From Pelecanus crispus (Eukaryota > Chordata > Aves > Pelecaniformes > Pelecanidae): a stretch of DNA of 64,000 nucleotides. The stretch covers positions 74,974,513 through 75,038,512 of the forward strand of contig NC_134648.1 of the NCBI RefSeq assembly GCF_030463565.1, given 5' to 3'. Positions 52,547-63,130 of this stretch are shown one piece after another. Numbering within the stretch: the stretch's first letter is position 1; every line of letters starts with the position of its first letter. The notes beneath the pieces are model-generated. The model had not been told where the DNA came from, did not search any database, and worked only from the letters and a program-made list of their open reading frames with translations. The position numbers were made by a program, and so were the translations under genes.

Positions 52547-53800
52547 CAAAAGCATATACATGGATTTGGCCTAATTTAACATACTGAGCCTGGAAACTAG
52601 ATACCTTGGTTTTACATGACAATCACATTTGCCTTGACTCACCTCTTTGAGTGTGCTGTGGGTGCAGGCTGGTCACCATAGAAAGCTACCAAGTGGTGCC
52701 AGTGCCAAGCACAACGATGAGCTGATGTGAGAAAACCATTAGTGCTACACTTGCCCATTCAAGAAAACTGCAAACTGCAAGCTGAAGCTAACACACAAAA
52801 ACCTGTTTAATACACAAAAACCTGTTTATCTCCCTAACGGTGAGGAAAGGTTCTGTCCCAGAGTGAATTACCCACTGCCACCGCATTTGTTCTGAGACAG
52901 TGACAGGAGAGCAGTCCAGACACAGATTAGATTCCATGTATTTTAAAATTCAGTAGGGTTTTAGGACTTTAAAGGTCAGACAATTTTTTAGGGATGAATA
53001 CTCCTAAGTAATGAAGATGAATATTAGACCACTTAGAAAAGAATGAATGTTTAAGAGCTGTGTAATTACTGCCATTCAGAAGCATGAGCACAGATGTGGC
53101 AATGGATATTGCAACCTGAAATAATTCCAAAGGACTACATTATTTCCAACGTAACTGGAGGAAGGGGTTGCCATGTCATTAATCAACAGTGAAATGCCTG
53201 CATCAAGGCAGATGACAGCAGCATGCTGACGTGCTCCTTATCTCACACATTTTTTACTGTCTCGTAACTAGGGGAGGTCTCTTAGGAGCCTGTTAGACAA
53301 CCGTCATCCAATGGCTTGTGTCAGTGCTGCACCAGTCCACCTCAGATTTCATGTGTGCAATATAATTGATGGAGAAAGCTACTGGGAAACGTGGTAACTT
53401 AAAAGGTGCCCTACAATTCAAAGATTAGAGTTTTTTCCCACTGTCCTCAGAAGTCCCAGTGGGTGGTGGCTGGGTGGGAAAGGGAGGGTGCACTCACCGC
53501 CTCCGTTTGTGCAGGTCCCTCCGCAGCCCCAGACACACGGACAGCTGAGTGCTCTCCCCGGGCCCCCAAGCCATGGTGGAGCTGCAGCCAGTGGTGGGAG
53601 TCCTCCACGGAAGGCACCTTCCCGGGGGTCTGCAGCTCCCTTGTGCTGTTGGGAAGGTCAGTGCCACCTCTCCTAAAACATGCTGTCGGAGGCTGAGAAG
53701 GATGAGCCGACTGGGAAGCTTTTCCATCCCCCGAGTCCTCACCTTAGTGCCCCTTTGCTTGCCCTTTGCTGGAGTTTCTGGTGCGGTCTTTCCTGGGCAG
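52547..53800. other. Unique AT-rich DNA
   Basis: No recognised gene. A 19-bp tandem duplication (ACACAAAAACCTGTTTA twice) lies at 52793-52828. The last ~300 bp before the minisatellite are GC-rich. Confidence 0.5.
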
Positions 53801-54719
53801 CATGTATGTATGTATGTATGGTACAGGGGCACGGGGACACGTTCTGCTCTGTATGTATGTATGTATGGCACAGGGGCACGGGGACACGTTCTGCTCTGTG
53901 TGTATGTATCACAGGTACATATCACAGGTACAGGGGCACGGGGACACGTTCTGCTCCGTATGTATGTATGTATGTATGGTACAGGGGCATGGGGACACAT
54001 TCTGCTCTGCATGTATGTATCACAGGTACGTATTGCAGGTACAGGGGCATGGGGACGCGTTCTGCTCTGTATGTATGTATGCATGTATGGTGCAGGGGCA
54101 CGGGGACACGTTCTGCTCTGTATGTACGTATGTATGTATGTATGGCACAGGGGCACGGGGGCACGTTCTGCTCCGTATGTATGTATGTATGGCACAGGGG
54201 CACGGGGACACGTTCTGCTCCGTATGTATGTATGTATGGCACAGGGGCACGGGGACACGTTCTGCTCCGTATGTATGTATGTATGGCACAGGGGCACGGG
54301 GACACGTTCTGCTCCGTATGTATGTATGTATGTATGGTACAGGGGCATGGGGACACATTCTGCTCTGCATGTATGTATCACAGGTACGTATTGCAGGTAC
54401 AGGGGCATGGGGACGCGTTCTGCTCTGTATGTATGTATGCATGTATGGTGCAGGGGCACGGGGACACGTTCTGCTCTGTATGTACGTATGTATGTATGTA
54501 TGGCACAGGGGCACGGGGGCACGTTCTGCTCCGTATGTATGTATGTATGGCACAGGGGCACGGGGACACGTTCTGCTCCGTATGTATGTATGTATGGCAC
54601 AGGGGCACGGGGACACGTTCTGCTCCGTATGTATGTATGTATGGCACAGGGGCACGGGGACACGTTCTGCTCCGTATGTATGTATGTATGGCACAGGGGC
54701 ACGGGGACACGTTCTGCTC
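53801..54719. repeat. Minisatellite, ~18 units, commonest unit 47 bp, with a 358-bp higher-order repeat
   Basis: Each unit joins three to five TATG tetramers to a G-rich core (ACAGGGGCACGGGGACAC) and ends GTTCTGCTC. The commonest unit is 47 bp; variants differ in TATG number or carry an extra ATCACAGGTACGTATTGCAG-type insert. 53930-54332 repeats without a mismatch by eye at 54288-54690 (offset 358 bp). Long frames run across it on both strands (393, 412 and 419 aa on plus; 402 and 284 aa on minus) because the unit has few stops. As 47 is not a multiple of 3, successive units rotate through all three frames, which argues strongly against coding. Each unit carries two GGGG runs. Confidence 0.97.
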
Positions 54720-56862
54720 GGGCAGACTAGCAGGGAGCGACAACTTCTCGCGTCCTCCTGGAGGCTCTCGCTCGGCCCAACTTTGCTGGTTGCACCCATG
54801 GTACACGAGACCTGGCGGGGAGCAGACACCAGAGACGGGCTGTCGGCAGGGTGGAATGGCGGGGTGCCCTGCACCCCAGGCTCTGGTCAGCACCAGCCGT
54901 GGGGCACGGGAATGCGTGGCTGGGCCCTCTGCTCCCTGATAACCAATGCTTCATCGCTAACGCTTGCCTGCGGTGCGGCGCCAGCGCACGGGGAGGTGCC
55001 TTAACTCACGGGCAGCAGCTGCAATTAATGCCCCAACGTGTGCCGTGAGCGCGGTGCCCTGCGGCAGCTCGCCCCCGGGGCTGGCACAGGGCTCTGTGCA
55101 GCCCTTCCCAGCGCGGGCTCTGCGTGGTGCCGTGGCCGCGGGACGGGGCTGGCGCAGCCCCGCGCACCGGGACCCTGCGCCCCACGGAGGCAGGGCACCC
55201 TGCGCCTCCCACAGACCCCCACTCAGCGGCCGGCAGGCTGCTCCGGGGTGCCAGCCTGAGCTGCCAGAGGTGCAAGGAGAAGGGCAGGATAAATTTATGA
55301 GCGCTGGTTTGTCCCTGTGTCTTCTCAGCTTTATCCCCAATTCTGGCAAATTTTTTCTTTTTTTCTTTCTTCACCATAAAATCACTTAAATTCTTCTTTA
55401 ATAGATTAAAACTGTGTTTTGACCTCTTGGTTTCAATCTTCATCAGTGCAGGTAAAGGCACTACTGGTGTCTGGTATCAGTAAGCTATACTATGGTTTTG
55501 CTGAGACAGGTTTTGGTCAAAGCACCACCTCCAATGAGACTGCAGCATTGGGAACATATCAGCGAGGTTACCAGGAATCATTCCCACGTTCCCATACTGT
55601 TCACCCACTTGGTCAAATAACATTTTCTGAATATTCTGAAACTTGTACTCATCACTAAGGTTAAGAGGCAGTTTCCCTTTCCTTCCTCTTACCTCAGTCG
55701 GGTTTTGGGGATGCGGACTGTTGCTTGCTCCCCGCAGGCAGGACCGAGAGCGATGGGTGCTGACTCCAAGGGAGATGGCAGCAGACGGCTGGTATTTCGG
55801 TAGAGGGACTGAAGGCAGCTTCTTGCTTCAATTTCCCAGCATACCCAGTCATTCTTACTGTATCTTTGCTGACAGGTAACGGTTGGACACATTTTCACCA
55901 GCAAGGAAGGCTGATACTGCACGTGCTATGTAGGAAAAGCATCTTCATTGCTACCAATCCTTTCCCCCAAACCTGTTGCTGCCTAGGTTGTTCTGGGACA
56001 TAGGCATGGTTGTGACTGGTATTTCCCTTGCCCTGGGATAGTCCAATGCGTTTGCTTTCCACAGCTGACTGAGCCTGGTATCCTAGGGCAGAGTCCTAAA
56101 GATTTTGAGACATGAATATGTAATATAATAAATGACATAGAAAAAAAAAATGCCTGAGATGATGAGCGAGTCGCAGCACAGTCAGCCCGAAGACACTCTG
56201 GGTGCCAGACCCAGCCTGGTGCTGCTCAGCGGCCCCTTCTGCAGGGGCAGTCTGAGAGGAATAGATACGGAGCAACAGGCAACCACAGCCCACACCAGCC
56301 CTCCTACAGAGCTGTAGCTGGTCGCAGTGACACCGTGCAGATTTTGCCCTGGTGTGCAATACCCCGCCTATCAGAGCAAGGAGAGAGGATTTGGCTGGGG
56401 AGCAGGAGGTGGAACAGGACTAATTACAAGGGGGATGGAGAGAGTAAGGGAAACCAGCTGAGCAAGAGCAGGTATCACGCACTCTACAGGTATGCTAGTA
56501 AGAAGAACATCTAGGGGTGAAAAAAAGTTATCTGTGTTATGAGGCAATATCAGGAAAAAAGACATGGCATGAGCAGGCAGCAAATAGAAATGTCTGATGA
56601 ACATCTTGGAAAGATCCCTTGGGAGTATTTGCAGAGAGGAGAGATCTAACTAGGCTTTGAGCAGGGCCTGATTCATTTAGGGGCAAGATTATGTGACACT
56701 GTTCCCTGCAATTGGAAAGGAGGGGACTGAATGTCTCCAGCCACTATTCCCAGTCCTCCCAATTCCCACTGTTGGACTGTTTCTGTATTCAGTTCCCATC
56801 CTCTTAACTTCTACTAGGCTTTTTGGATAAAAACAAAACTCTGCTCTGTCACTCTGTCCATC
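54720..56862. other. Unique DNA with a CpG island
   Basis: No recognised gene. 54.72-55.26 kb is GC-rich with overlapping frames on both strands; 55.3-56.8 kb is ordinary unique sequence. Confidence 0.5.
54955..55245. promoter_or_regulatory. CpG island beside the minisatellite
   Basis: Roughly 28 CpG in ~290 bp by eye, starting about 240 bp after the minisatellite ends. It may be a promoter island; frames up to 151 aa cross it but none is recognisable. Confidence 0.5.
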
Positions 56863-57268
56863 TTGCAGCTCATGGCTTGGATGGGCGTAGTCTTCGCTGC
56901 GTAAAAAACTGGTTGGGTGGCCGAGCCCAGAGAGTTGTGGTGAATGGAGTTAAGTGCAGTTGGCAGCCGGTTGGGTTGGAAATTAGGAAAAATTTCTTTA
57001 CGGAAAGGGTGGTCAAGAATTGGAACAGGCTGCCCAGAGAGGTGGGGGAGTCCCCATCCCTGAAAGTGTTCAAAAAACGGGCAGAGGTGGCACTCTGGGA
57101 CATGGTTCAGTCTGGTCTACCCTTGATTGGTTTGGTGTGGACTTGGTAGTGTAGGTTAATGGTTGGACTGAATGATCTTAAAGGGCTTTTCCAACCTAAA
57201 CGATTCTATGATTCTATGATTCTATGATTCTATGATTCTATGATTCTATGATTCTATGATTCTATGAT
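56863..57268 (+). mobile_element. Internally deleted CR1 LINE: RT segment fused to 3' end
   Basis: This copy is unusual. 56863-56970 encodes a piece of the CR1 ORF2 reverse transcriptase (AAHGLDGRSLRCVKNW, then GRAQRVVVNGVKCSW), which lies well upstream of the 3' end. At about 56970-56976 it passes directly into the C-terminal block ([20 protein letters not shown]), so the rest of ORF2 between them is missing. The frame is kept across the junction, giving a 108-aa fused frame at 56823-57149. The tail (57203-57268) has eight consecutive ATTCTATG octamers. The catalytic part of the transcriptase is absent and the element is dead. Confidence 0.93.
57203..57268 (+). repeat. (ATTCTATG)8 CR1 tail microsatellite
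   Basis: Eight perfect octamers ending the CR1 copy above. The other copies here keep only one to three, usually decayed. Confidence 0.97.
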
Positions 57269-60200
57269 CTTGTGCAGCTGGGAAAGGTGTCATCACCCCA
57301 CACAAAGACGCTGTATTCGGCGATTGACTGTCGGCAGTAGTCTGGCACAGGCAGACCCCACCCAAGCTGTTGAAGGGGTGACGGGGGCCGACAGCAGGCT
57401 CAGCAGCTGCCTGGTGTCCTTCTGTGGTCCACAGACAACGTGCACTCTCCTGGGGTCTTCCTGGGGGACCCCCATGGGTAAGGAGCACCAGAGCTCTGGC
57501 AGCAGTGGCTGTCCTGGGGGCTTCCTGGACCACATTATCACCTCATCTTCTGTCCCACTGGCTTTCATTGATGAGTTTTCAGAGTTGACGCTGGAGAGCA
57601 GCCCTGGACCAGTGTCTAAGCAGGAATGTGCCACTCAGCCTTCACCACCAAACTCTTGCAGCAGGCTCCGAGTCTGCGGTAGGCTCTGACAGGATGGAAG
57701 GAAATAGGAGAGGCAGCAAGAAATGGAGTCAGGGCAGCCTGTTTGTGTCCCATGTAAGTTTTCCCCAGCCCACCGGGAGACATTCCACCTCGCTCCAAGG
57801 ACAAGCCTGTCTGCAGCCCCCAGCTGGAGGAGCGCGGAGAGGGGAGCATGCTTGCACATGTCCAGGGAGCCCATTAAACATGGACTAGGTGCAAAGGGAA
57901 GCAACTGCAAAGGAAATCCTGTTTCAGAAATGGCCAGTGATGATGCTGCAGGAAATCAAGTGCTGTAAAACGTTAGCACGTGCAGGTACAACGGGCAGGG
58001 CTGCCACACAAGCCAGCCCACGGCAAAGACTCCCCAGTGGCAAGCTGGGTCATGCTGAAGCATCTCGGTCCCTGGGGCTGGGGGCTCTCAGGAGGTGAGC
58101 TGGTCCCACGCTGAAGCAGGAGATGCATAGGGGCACTGCCACGCACCATGACGTGCAGCAGCCGTAGGTGCTCTGCAGAGGTGCGTAGGGAGCAACCAGC
58201 GTGCAGCACTTGTAAAATGAGCTCTCTGGATCGGTAAGGGCAGGAGGATATTTACCAGCATTACAGTGAGTAGGACTCAGAGGGTTCTTTGTCTGTTTTC
58301 TTTCCACACACATGCTAAACAGACAACAGCCACTGGCGCTGGACGCGTGAACAAAACAGACAGTTTTTCAGATTTCTGTGAAAGTGCCTCTGGAAATCCC
58401 GCAGCTGGGGTAGCAATCAGGAGGCTGGCTTGCAGTGCACACAACTCCTGCACGGTCCACATTCCCCTGCTGAGATGGAAACATCCCGGAGTAGCTGACT
58501 CCATGCTGCCCCAGGACCCGGCCATCCTAGGGTAGATGGACAACCTGGAAGTGCAGCCTGGAGGTGCTTCTGTAGTCTCATAAAGTTTCCAGGAGATTAA
58601 AAGCAAACAAAAAAAACCCAAAACTGAACAAAAAAATAAAAAAACAACCAAAAAAAGACCAAGTTGTTAGCAGCGTCTGTTAAACTCGGTGTTGTTTAAT
58701 CCTAAGGAAGCATCCTCAGCACCCACGGCCAGTCCCTGGGTCCATGCCTCCTCAGGCATTAGGCTTGTCCGCCTGGCACACAGGTTTGTCAAAACAGCAC
58801 TCTGCCATCAGCGTGAAAAGAGAACGTCTTCGTTCACAGGACAGAGACAGACGGAGAACTGCCTCTTGGGGCTGGGGTGACACCGTTCTGCTGGGAGAGC
58901 TTGAGCCCGTGTTTACAATGGTTACACCAGGGCACGTTGTTCTCTCAGCGCGGTCAGGTTAGGGCCATGCTGTAAGGCTCTTCTGCAGTCAGGATACGGC
59001 TTCTCTCTCCGAAGCGCAGTGCGAGGGCTTTCCTGCAATCCTCACTCCTGGGACAGCAGGAAAAGGGAGCCCCAGGCACAGCAGCCAAAGGCCCGGCTTC
59101 GCCGTGCAGCAGCAGTCATCAGTAACCATTAGCAATGCATGGCAGCTGAGTAGGACCGAAGCCCTCGCTGCAGTCCGGCTGCAGTAAGAACTCGGTAAGG
59201 CAATTGCTTCCTGCCAGGAGCAGAGAGGAGGAGGAGGAAAAATGCCCACACTAATTTGGGGTTGCAGTTTGGAGCCAATATTGAAATGACATTTGTATTA
59301 GGCATGGAAAATGGAGATCTCCACTGCAAATCTAGTCAAATCTGGTTTCCCGCTTCCCAGGAGCTGATCCTCTGTAGGGTGCTCTAGGGTTTAATTTGTC
59401 TCTGAGTAGAAATTTTTACTTCAATTAACTTTTCCCCCACTGAAAAAAAACAAACCCAAGAAACAACAAAACCACAAGAAGACCATGATAAAACTGTGTA
59501 TTTCTGTGAAAACAAGGTTTAATCAGAAAATTCCTGACCAGTTCTCCCTAGCGACTGCAAGAGCTGAGTGCACGCTGCAGTGACGAATGCTGGCACGCTG
59601 CAATGTCTGGGTTTTTCGCACTGAAGATGCCCTGGAATAGCACTAAGATGTAACCCACCACACCAGCATCGTCTGGGCTTCACGCAGACCCTGTGAGCAG
59701 AGCACAGGGCTGCCCGGGAGCCTGAGCCCCCCAGGAGGCTGCTGGGGGGTGCTGCATCCCCGTCTGCCTTCCCTGGAGCACCAACTCGCCACCAGCTCCT
59801 CAGTGCCTATAGACACGTTTTCCTGACCTTTCTCAACCTATTGAGAAAAGCCCTTTCCAATACTAGTCCATTCATTTACTTTGGTGAGCACCAGTGGTAA
59901 CATGGAGACGCTGACCACCGAGTGGTGTTGGGCCCATGGAGTCACTCGTAAGGAAAGCCATCAGAGCATTCCAGCCGCCTGCTCAGAGAGAAACCCACCC
60001 CGCATCCCAGGCTGGGCAGAGGACGCTGATGCATGGAAGCGTCAGCTGGTGCAGGGCCCACCAGGAATAAGAAAATGCTCTTCGTGGCCCACAATTTCCT
60101 TCAGCTTTATCAACGGAGATAATCTGCATGATTCTTCAGTAAATATCTAAGTTCTGGGTCTCTATAACAGGTCATTTTTGCTTGTTGAAATGATGATATT

Positions 60201-61904
60201 CCTCTAATCTTTGAACGTATGGATGAAATGCTACTAAAGCCATCCTAGGTAAAACAGCCCCTATTGCTGGCCCACCAACACAACTATCAATGGCAGTGTC
60301 CAGCTGTCGTGCTCCACAGACCTGCCAGGGTTTTTTTTTCCAAAAATTTCATTCACAATTTCAGCAGATCTTGCCACAGTGAAAGTTGGATTTCTAACTA
60401 ACATTGAGCTGACAGGTGGAACTTACCTTGACAATTAATTAAAAGGATATAGAAAGGAATCAGTAAGGGAAAAGCAGCTCTGCTCTGTGCATGAAAGCTT
60501 GAAATTGGAGCCATTGAATGAGGGCAGTAACATGATCCTGATGTGAAATGAAGTCCTGGGAGCTGATATGGTCTGTGCAGCAAGAGGTTGGAGCTTGTTG
60601 GTTTAATAAGGGTTTCGGCAGCTGCAGAGCCTAATGCGGGATGTCAAAAGGAAGCAGCAGCCTCTCAGTTCTTCTTGTAACTCACACTTCTGAGTCACGG
60701 ATTCACTCTGCCCCGCTGTTTCGCAGAACTGAGTGTCATCTGCTTGCTCTGAGAAAGGTCAGTTGTCCTGCAATTTCACCAGGGAAGTCACTTCAGTCTG
60801 CGGTAAGAGAGGTGATGAGTTTGTGGACTCAATTTCCACCAAGCATTTTATTGAAAAGTAGTTTATTTTGGGCTTATCCTCTTCCAGAATTCAAACCTCA
60901 ATTACACTATGCAGTAAGGAAAGGGAAGAGCAATATGTGCTGTTGTTATAATCCACATAAAATGCAGGCTGTGTGCAGCACCAGAAAGATCCCTGGTCAC
61001 GCTGTGTGAGAATAAGAGCCATGAGTCCAACTCCTGATCAAAATTGATGGTTTTTTTCCCCTTGAAGTCTCCATTTGGCATGGCATTCTTGTGCACTGGA
61101 CAAAACATGGACCGTTTATCCCTGGGGTCTGTGAGGCTCGACCAGCACCAAGTTTTCTGCAGGTCCACAAGCCCTTGGGTGCCGGGCCCCACCGGGGAGC
61201 TTGGGGTCCCCATTGCCGATGCCTTGGGGTGAGCCCTGGCTGCGTCTCTTGGCTCTGCAGCCCTTGGCTCTGCAGCCGTCGGGAGAAAGCCTAAGAGGAA
61301 ACCAAAGGGGGAGGCTCGTGGCTTAGCTCAGCCGCTCCTCCCACGGGCTGCCTTGTCCTGGGGAGATGGTCTCTGCAGGTACGTGCAAACCGTGGGCGAG
61401 TTGCGCAGCCGGGTCCTGGGCTGAGGTCCATCATCTGCGCAGTGTGGCGGAAGCCACTGGTGGGACCGTGGCTTCTTGGGACGGTCCCTGCGGCAGGGAG
61501 CAGCTGGGCGGGGGAGCCACGTCTGGGCAGCTCCATCTCCTGCCCTTCACGCAGCCGATGCGAAGCCAGTCCCGCCAACAATAAATATTTATACTAGCTG
61601 TAATCTGTTCTTCAGAAGTTATATTAAAGCTGGTTGATTCACTGTGGTTTTTGTAGAAGCTATAATTATATCTGGAAGCCATATGGGATTCTTGACGAGG
61701 AAGAAAAGGAAAAAAAAAACAAAAACCCCTTGGTCTTGTTTGAGAAACAAGGCGTGACAGGGAGACCTGCTGTCTGGCTGGGCTGGCAGCGTGGCCTGGG
61801 GCTGGTGCAGCCATGGGAGGGTTGCAGCCCCAGGCCGGTGCCCCGCTGCCCCTCGCCCCAGGCTTTCCCGTGTTAGGGCCGACATGGCACAAGAGCTAGC
61901 GGCA
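57269..61904. other. Unique non-coding DNA
   Basis: No recognised gene or repeat. A 141-aa frame (57264-57689, plus) starts in the CR1 tail and continues into unique sequence; it has no known domain. 58.60-58.66 kb is A-rich low-complexity sequence. Confidence 0.45.
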
Positions 61905-62335
61905 CGCCGGTGCTCGGTACTCTGCGTGCACACGCAGCGCTGCAGGAGCCCGCGGTGCCGTAACCCACCGTGTCCCGGGTTCCCTGCCTGGCTGCAAGGC
62001 GGGGGTTGTGTGGGGCCAGCAGCCCCAGGGCTTTTCCCGCAGCGGGCAGGGGCAGGCGGGGTGCTCCCTCTCCGCTCCAAGCCCATCCCTCGCCCAGCCC
62101 CAAGAGGCAAGGCCGGGCAGCTCTCTGCCCCATTGGCGCTGGTTGTCCCCGCGGGACGGGGACGGGGCCGGGGCGGGCAGAGCTCGCTGCTCGCTCAGCA
62201 GAGCCCCTCAGCGAGGAGGCGTTCGCCCGCCCCGCGCTGCAGAGGCTTGGCTGACCCCCGCCATCGCCCACCAGGCGCGCGGACCACCAGCGGCACCGGG
62301 ACCTGCGGCGCGGAGACGCAGCACCGTGCACAGAA
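61905..62335. promoter_or_regulatory. CpG island downstream of the minus-strand gene end
   Basis: About 430 bp with some 45 CpG by eye and a GC-box-like GGGGCGGG near 62170. It ends ~40 bp before the poly(A) site of the minus-strand exon, so on the plus strand it could be a promoter for a neighbouring or antisense transcript. No plus-strand exon is identifiable. Confidence 0.5.
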
Positions 62336-62365
62336 GGGCATGCCTGCCGCTGGGCAAAACCCTCC

Positions 62366-62407
62366 GGATCAACCAACATGCCCACACGTCATAGTAAAAC
62401 ATTTATT
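62366..62407 (-). terminator. Polyadenylation signal and GU-rich downstream element
   Basis: On the minus strand AATAAA (62407-62402) is followed after ~17 nt by a GU-rich stretch (GTGTGGGCATGTTGGTTG, 62385-62368). Cleavage is expected near 62388. It ends the transcript of the terminal exon at 62701-62810. Confidence 0.7.
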
Positions 62408-62700
62408 TGTTCAGGTGATATAAGCTACCATGTTTACAGTTTGTGAACTCACCACTGGCGACATTTAACACGACTTGGGACCGCAGCTGTTGCCACCAGA
62501 TTTTTCATCGTAATTTTTAGTTTTATAAAAACCTTGGACACCAGAAAAAAAGGTATTTAGACTTCATGTGGCAGATGGGAGATGGGCAATCTGTGAACGG
62601 GGGGAAGAAAGTTCATCCGACGCAGCCAGCCTCGACGGCCTCTCGGCTTCGGCTGCAGCTTCAAGTAAAGGTTTCGGTGGGGTGAGCGTGGTGCGACACA
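62388..62700 (-). other. Probable 3' UTR of the minus-strand terminal exon
   Basis: About 310 nt between the TAA stop codon and the expected cleavage site. It contains ordinary AT-rich and GC-rich segments and no recognisable repeat. Confidence 0.6.
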
Positions 62701-62810
62701 TTAATCTTCGGTGAGCTGGAATCGTATTGTTTTCTGCCGAGTAAGAACGTCGGTGGCAACATTTTCAGGGAGCGGAGGCGGGCAGGCGTCCTGCGGGTCA
62801 GCCCCGGCTT
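62701..62810 (-). CDS. Probable terminal coding exon of an unidentified gene
   Basis: The minus strand has a pyrimidine-rich 3' splice site (CTCTCTTTGCACAG) ending at 62811, then 110 nt of open frame to a TAA stop at 62703-62701. The first two bases complete a codon from the previous exon. The exon encodes ~36 residues: a proline-rich start (AGADPQDACPPPLPENVA) followed by a basic, hydrophobic end (TDVLTRQKTIRFQLTED). KTIRF fits the RVxF form used by many proteins to dock protein phosphatase 1; that is inference only. Support comes from the combination of acceptor, stop, compact 3' UTR and polyadenylation signal. I do not recognise the gene. Upstream exons should lie at higher coordinates, probably beyond the window. 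A CpG island lies just upstream in the presumed intron. Confidence 0.55.
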
Positions 62811-62839
62811 CTGTGCAAAGAGAGAAAAGGGAGGCAGTG

Positions 62840-63130
62840 AGCAGACGAGGAGCCGGCGCCGGCCCTTCCTCGCAGCCAAAGCCGAGCTGCCGCGGGGCAG
62901 GCGGCACCGGGAGCTGCTCAGCGCGGCCAGGCCAAGCGCGGCACCGCACCGACAGCCCTGGGAGCTGCCCGTGGAGCCGCCGCGGGCAGGAGCAGGCAGC
63001 AGAGGCTGCCTTCGACCCCAGCACCCCGCGGCTCGGGGGCTGCCAGCGCTGCGGGGGCCGGGGCACGGCCGGCAGACGCGGCGGCTGGCACAGGAGAGGT
63101 TAATGGTGCCTGGCATCCCCGGCCTGCGGC
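62840..63130. promoter_or_regulatory. CpG island in the presumed last intron
   Basis: About 30 CpG in 260 bp by eye, just upstream (in transcript direction) of the terminal exon. It could be an intragenic promoter or simply GC-rich intron. No first exon is assignable. Confidence 0.55.

Noticed and set aside
53494..55004. Frames of 393-419 aa on plus and 402 aa on minus across 53.5-55.0 kb that look like long repetitive proteins
   Set aside because: They are produced by the minisatellite. The unit length is not a multiple of three, so successive units are read in rotating frames, and long frames are open on both strands at once.
57264..57689. A 141-aa plus frame right after the CR1 tail
   Set aside because: It starts within the CR1 tail octamers, has no recognisable domain, and an equally open frame exists on the minus strand.
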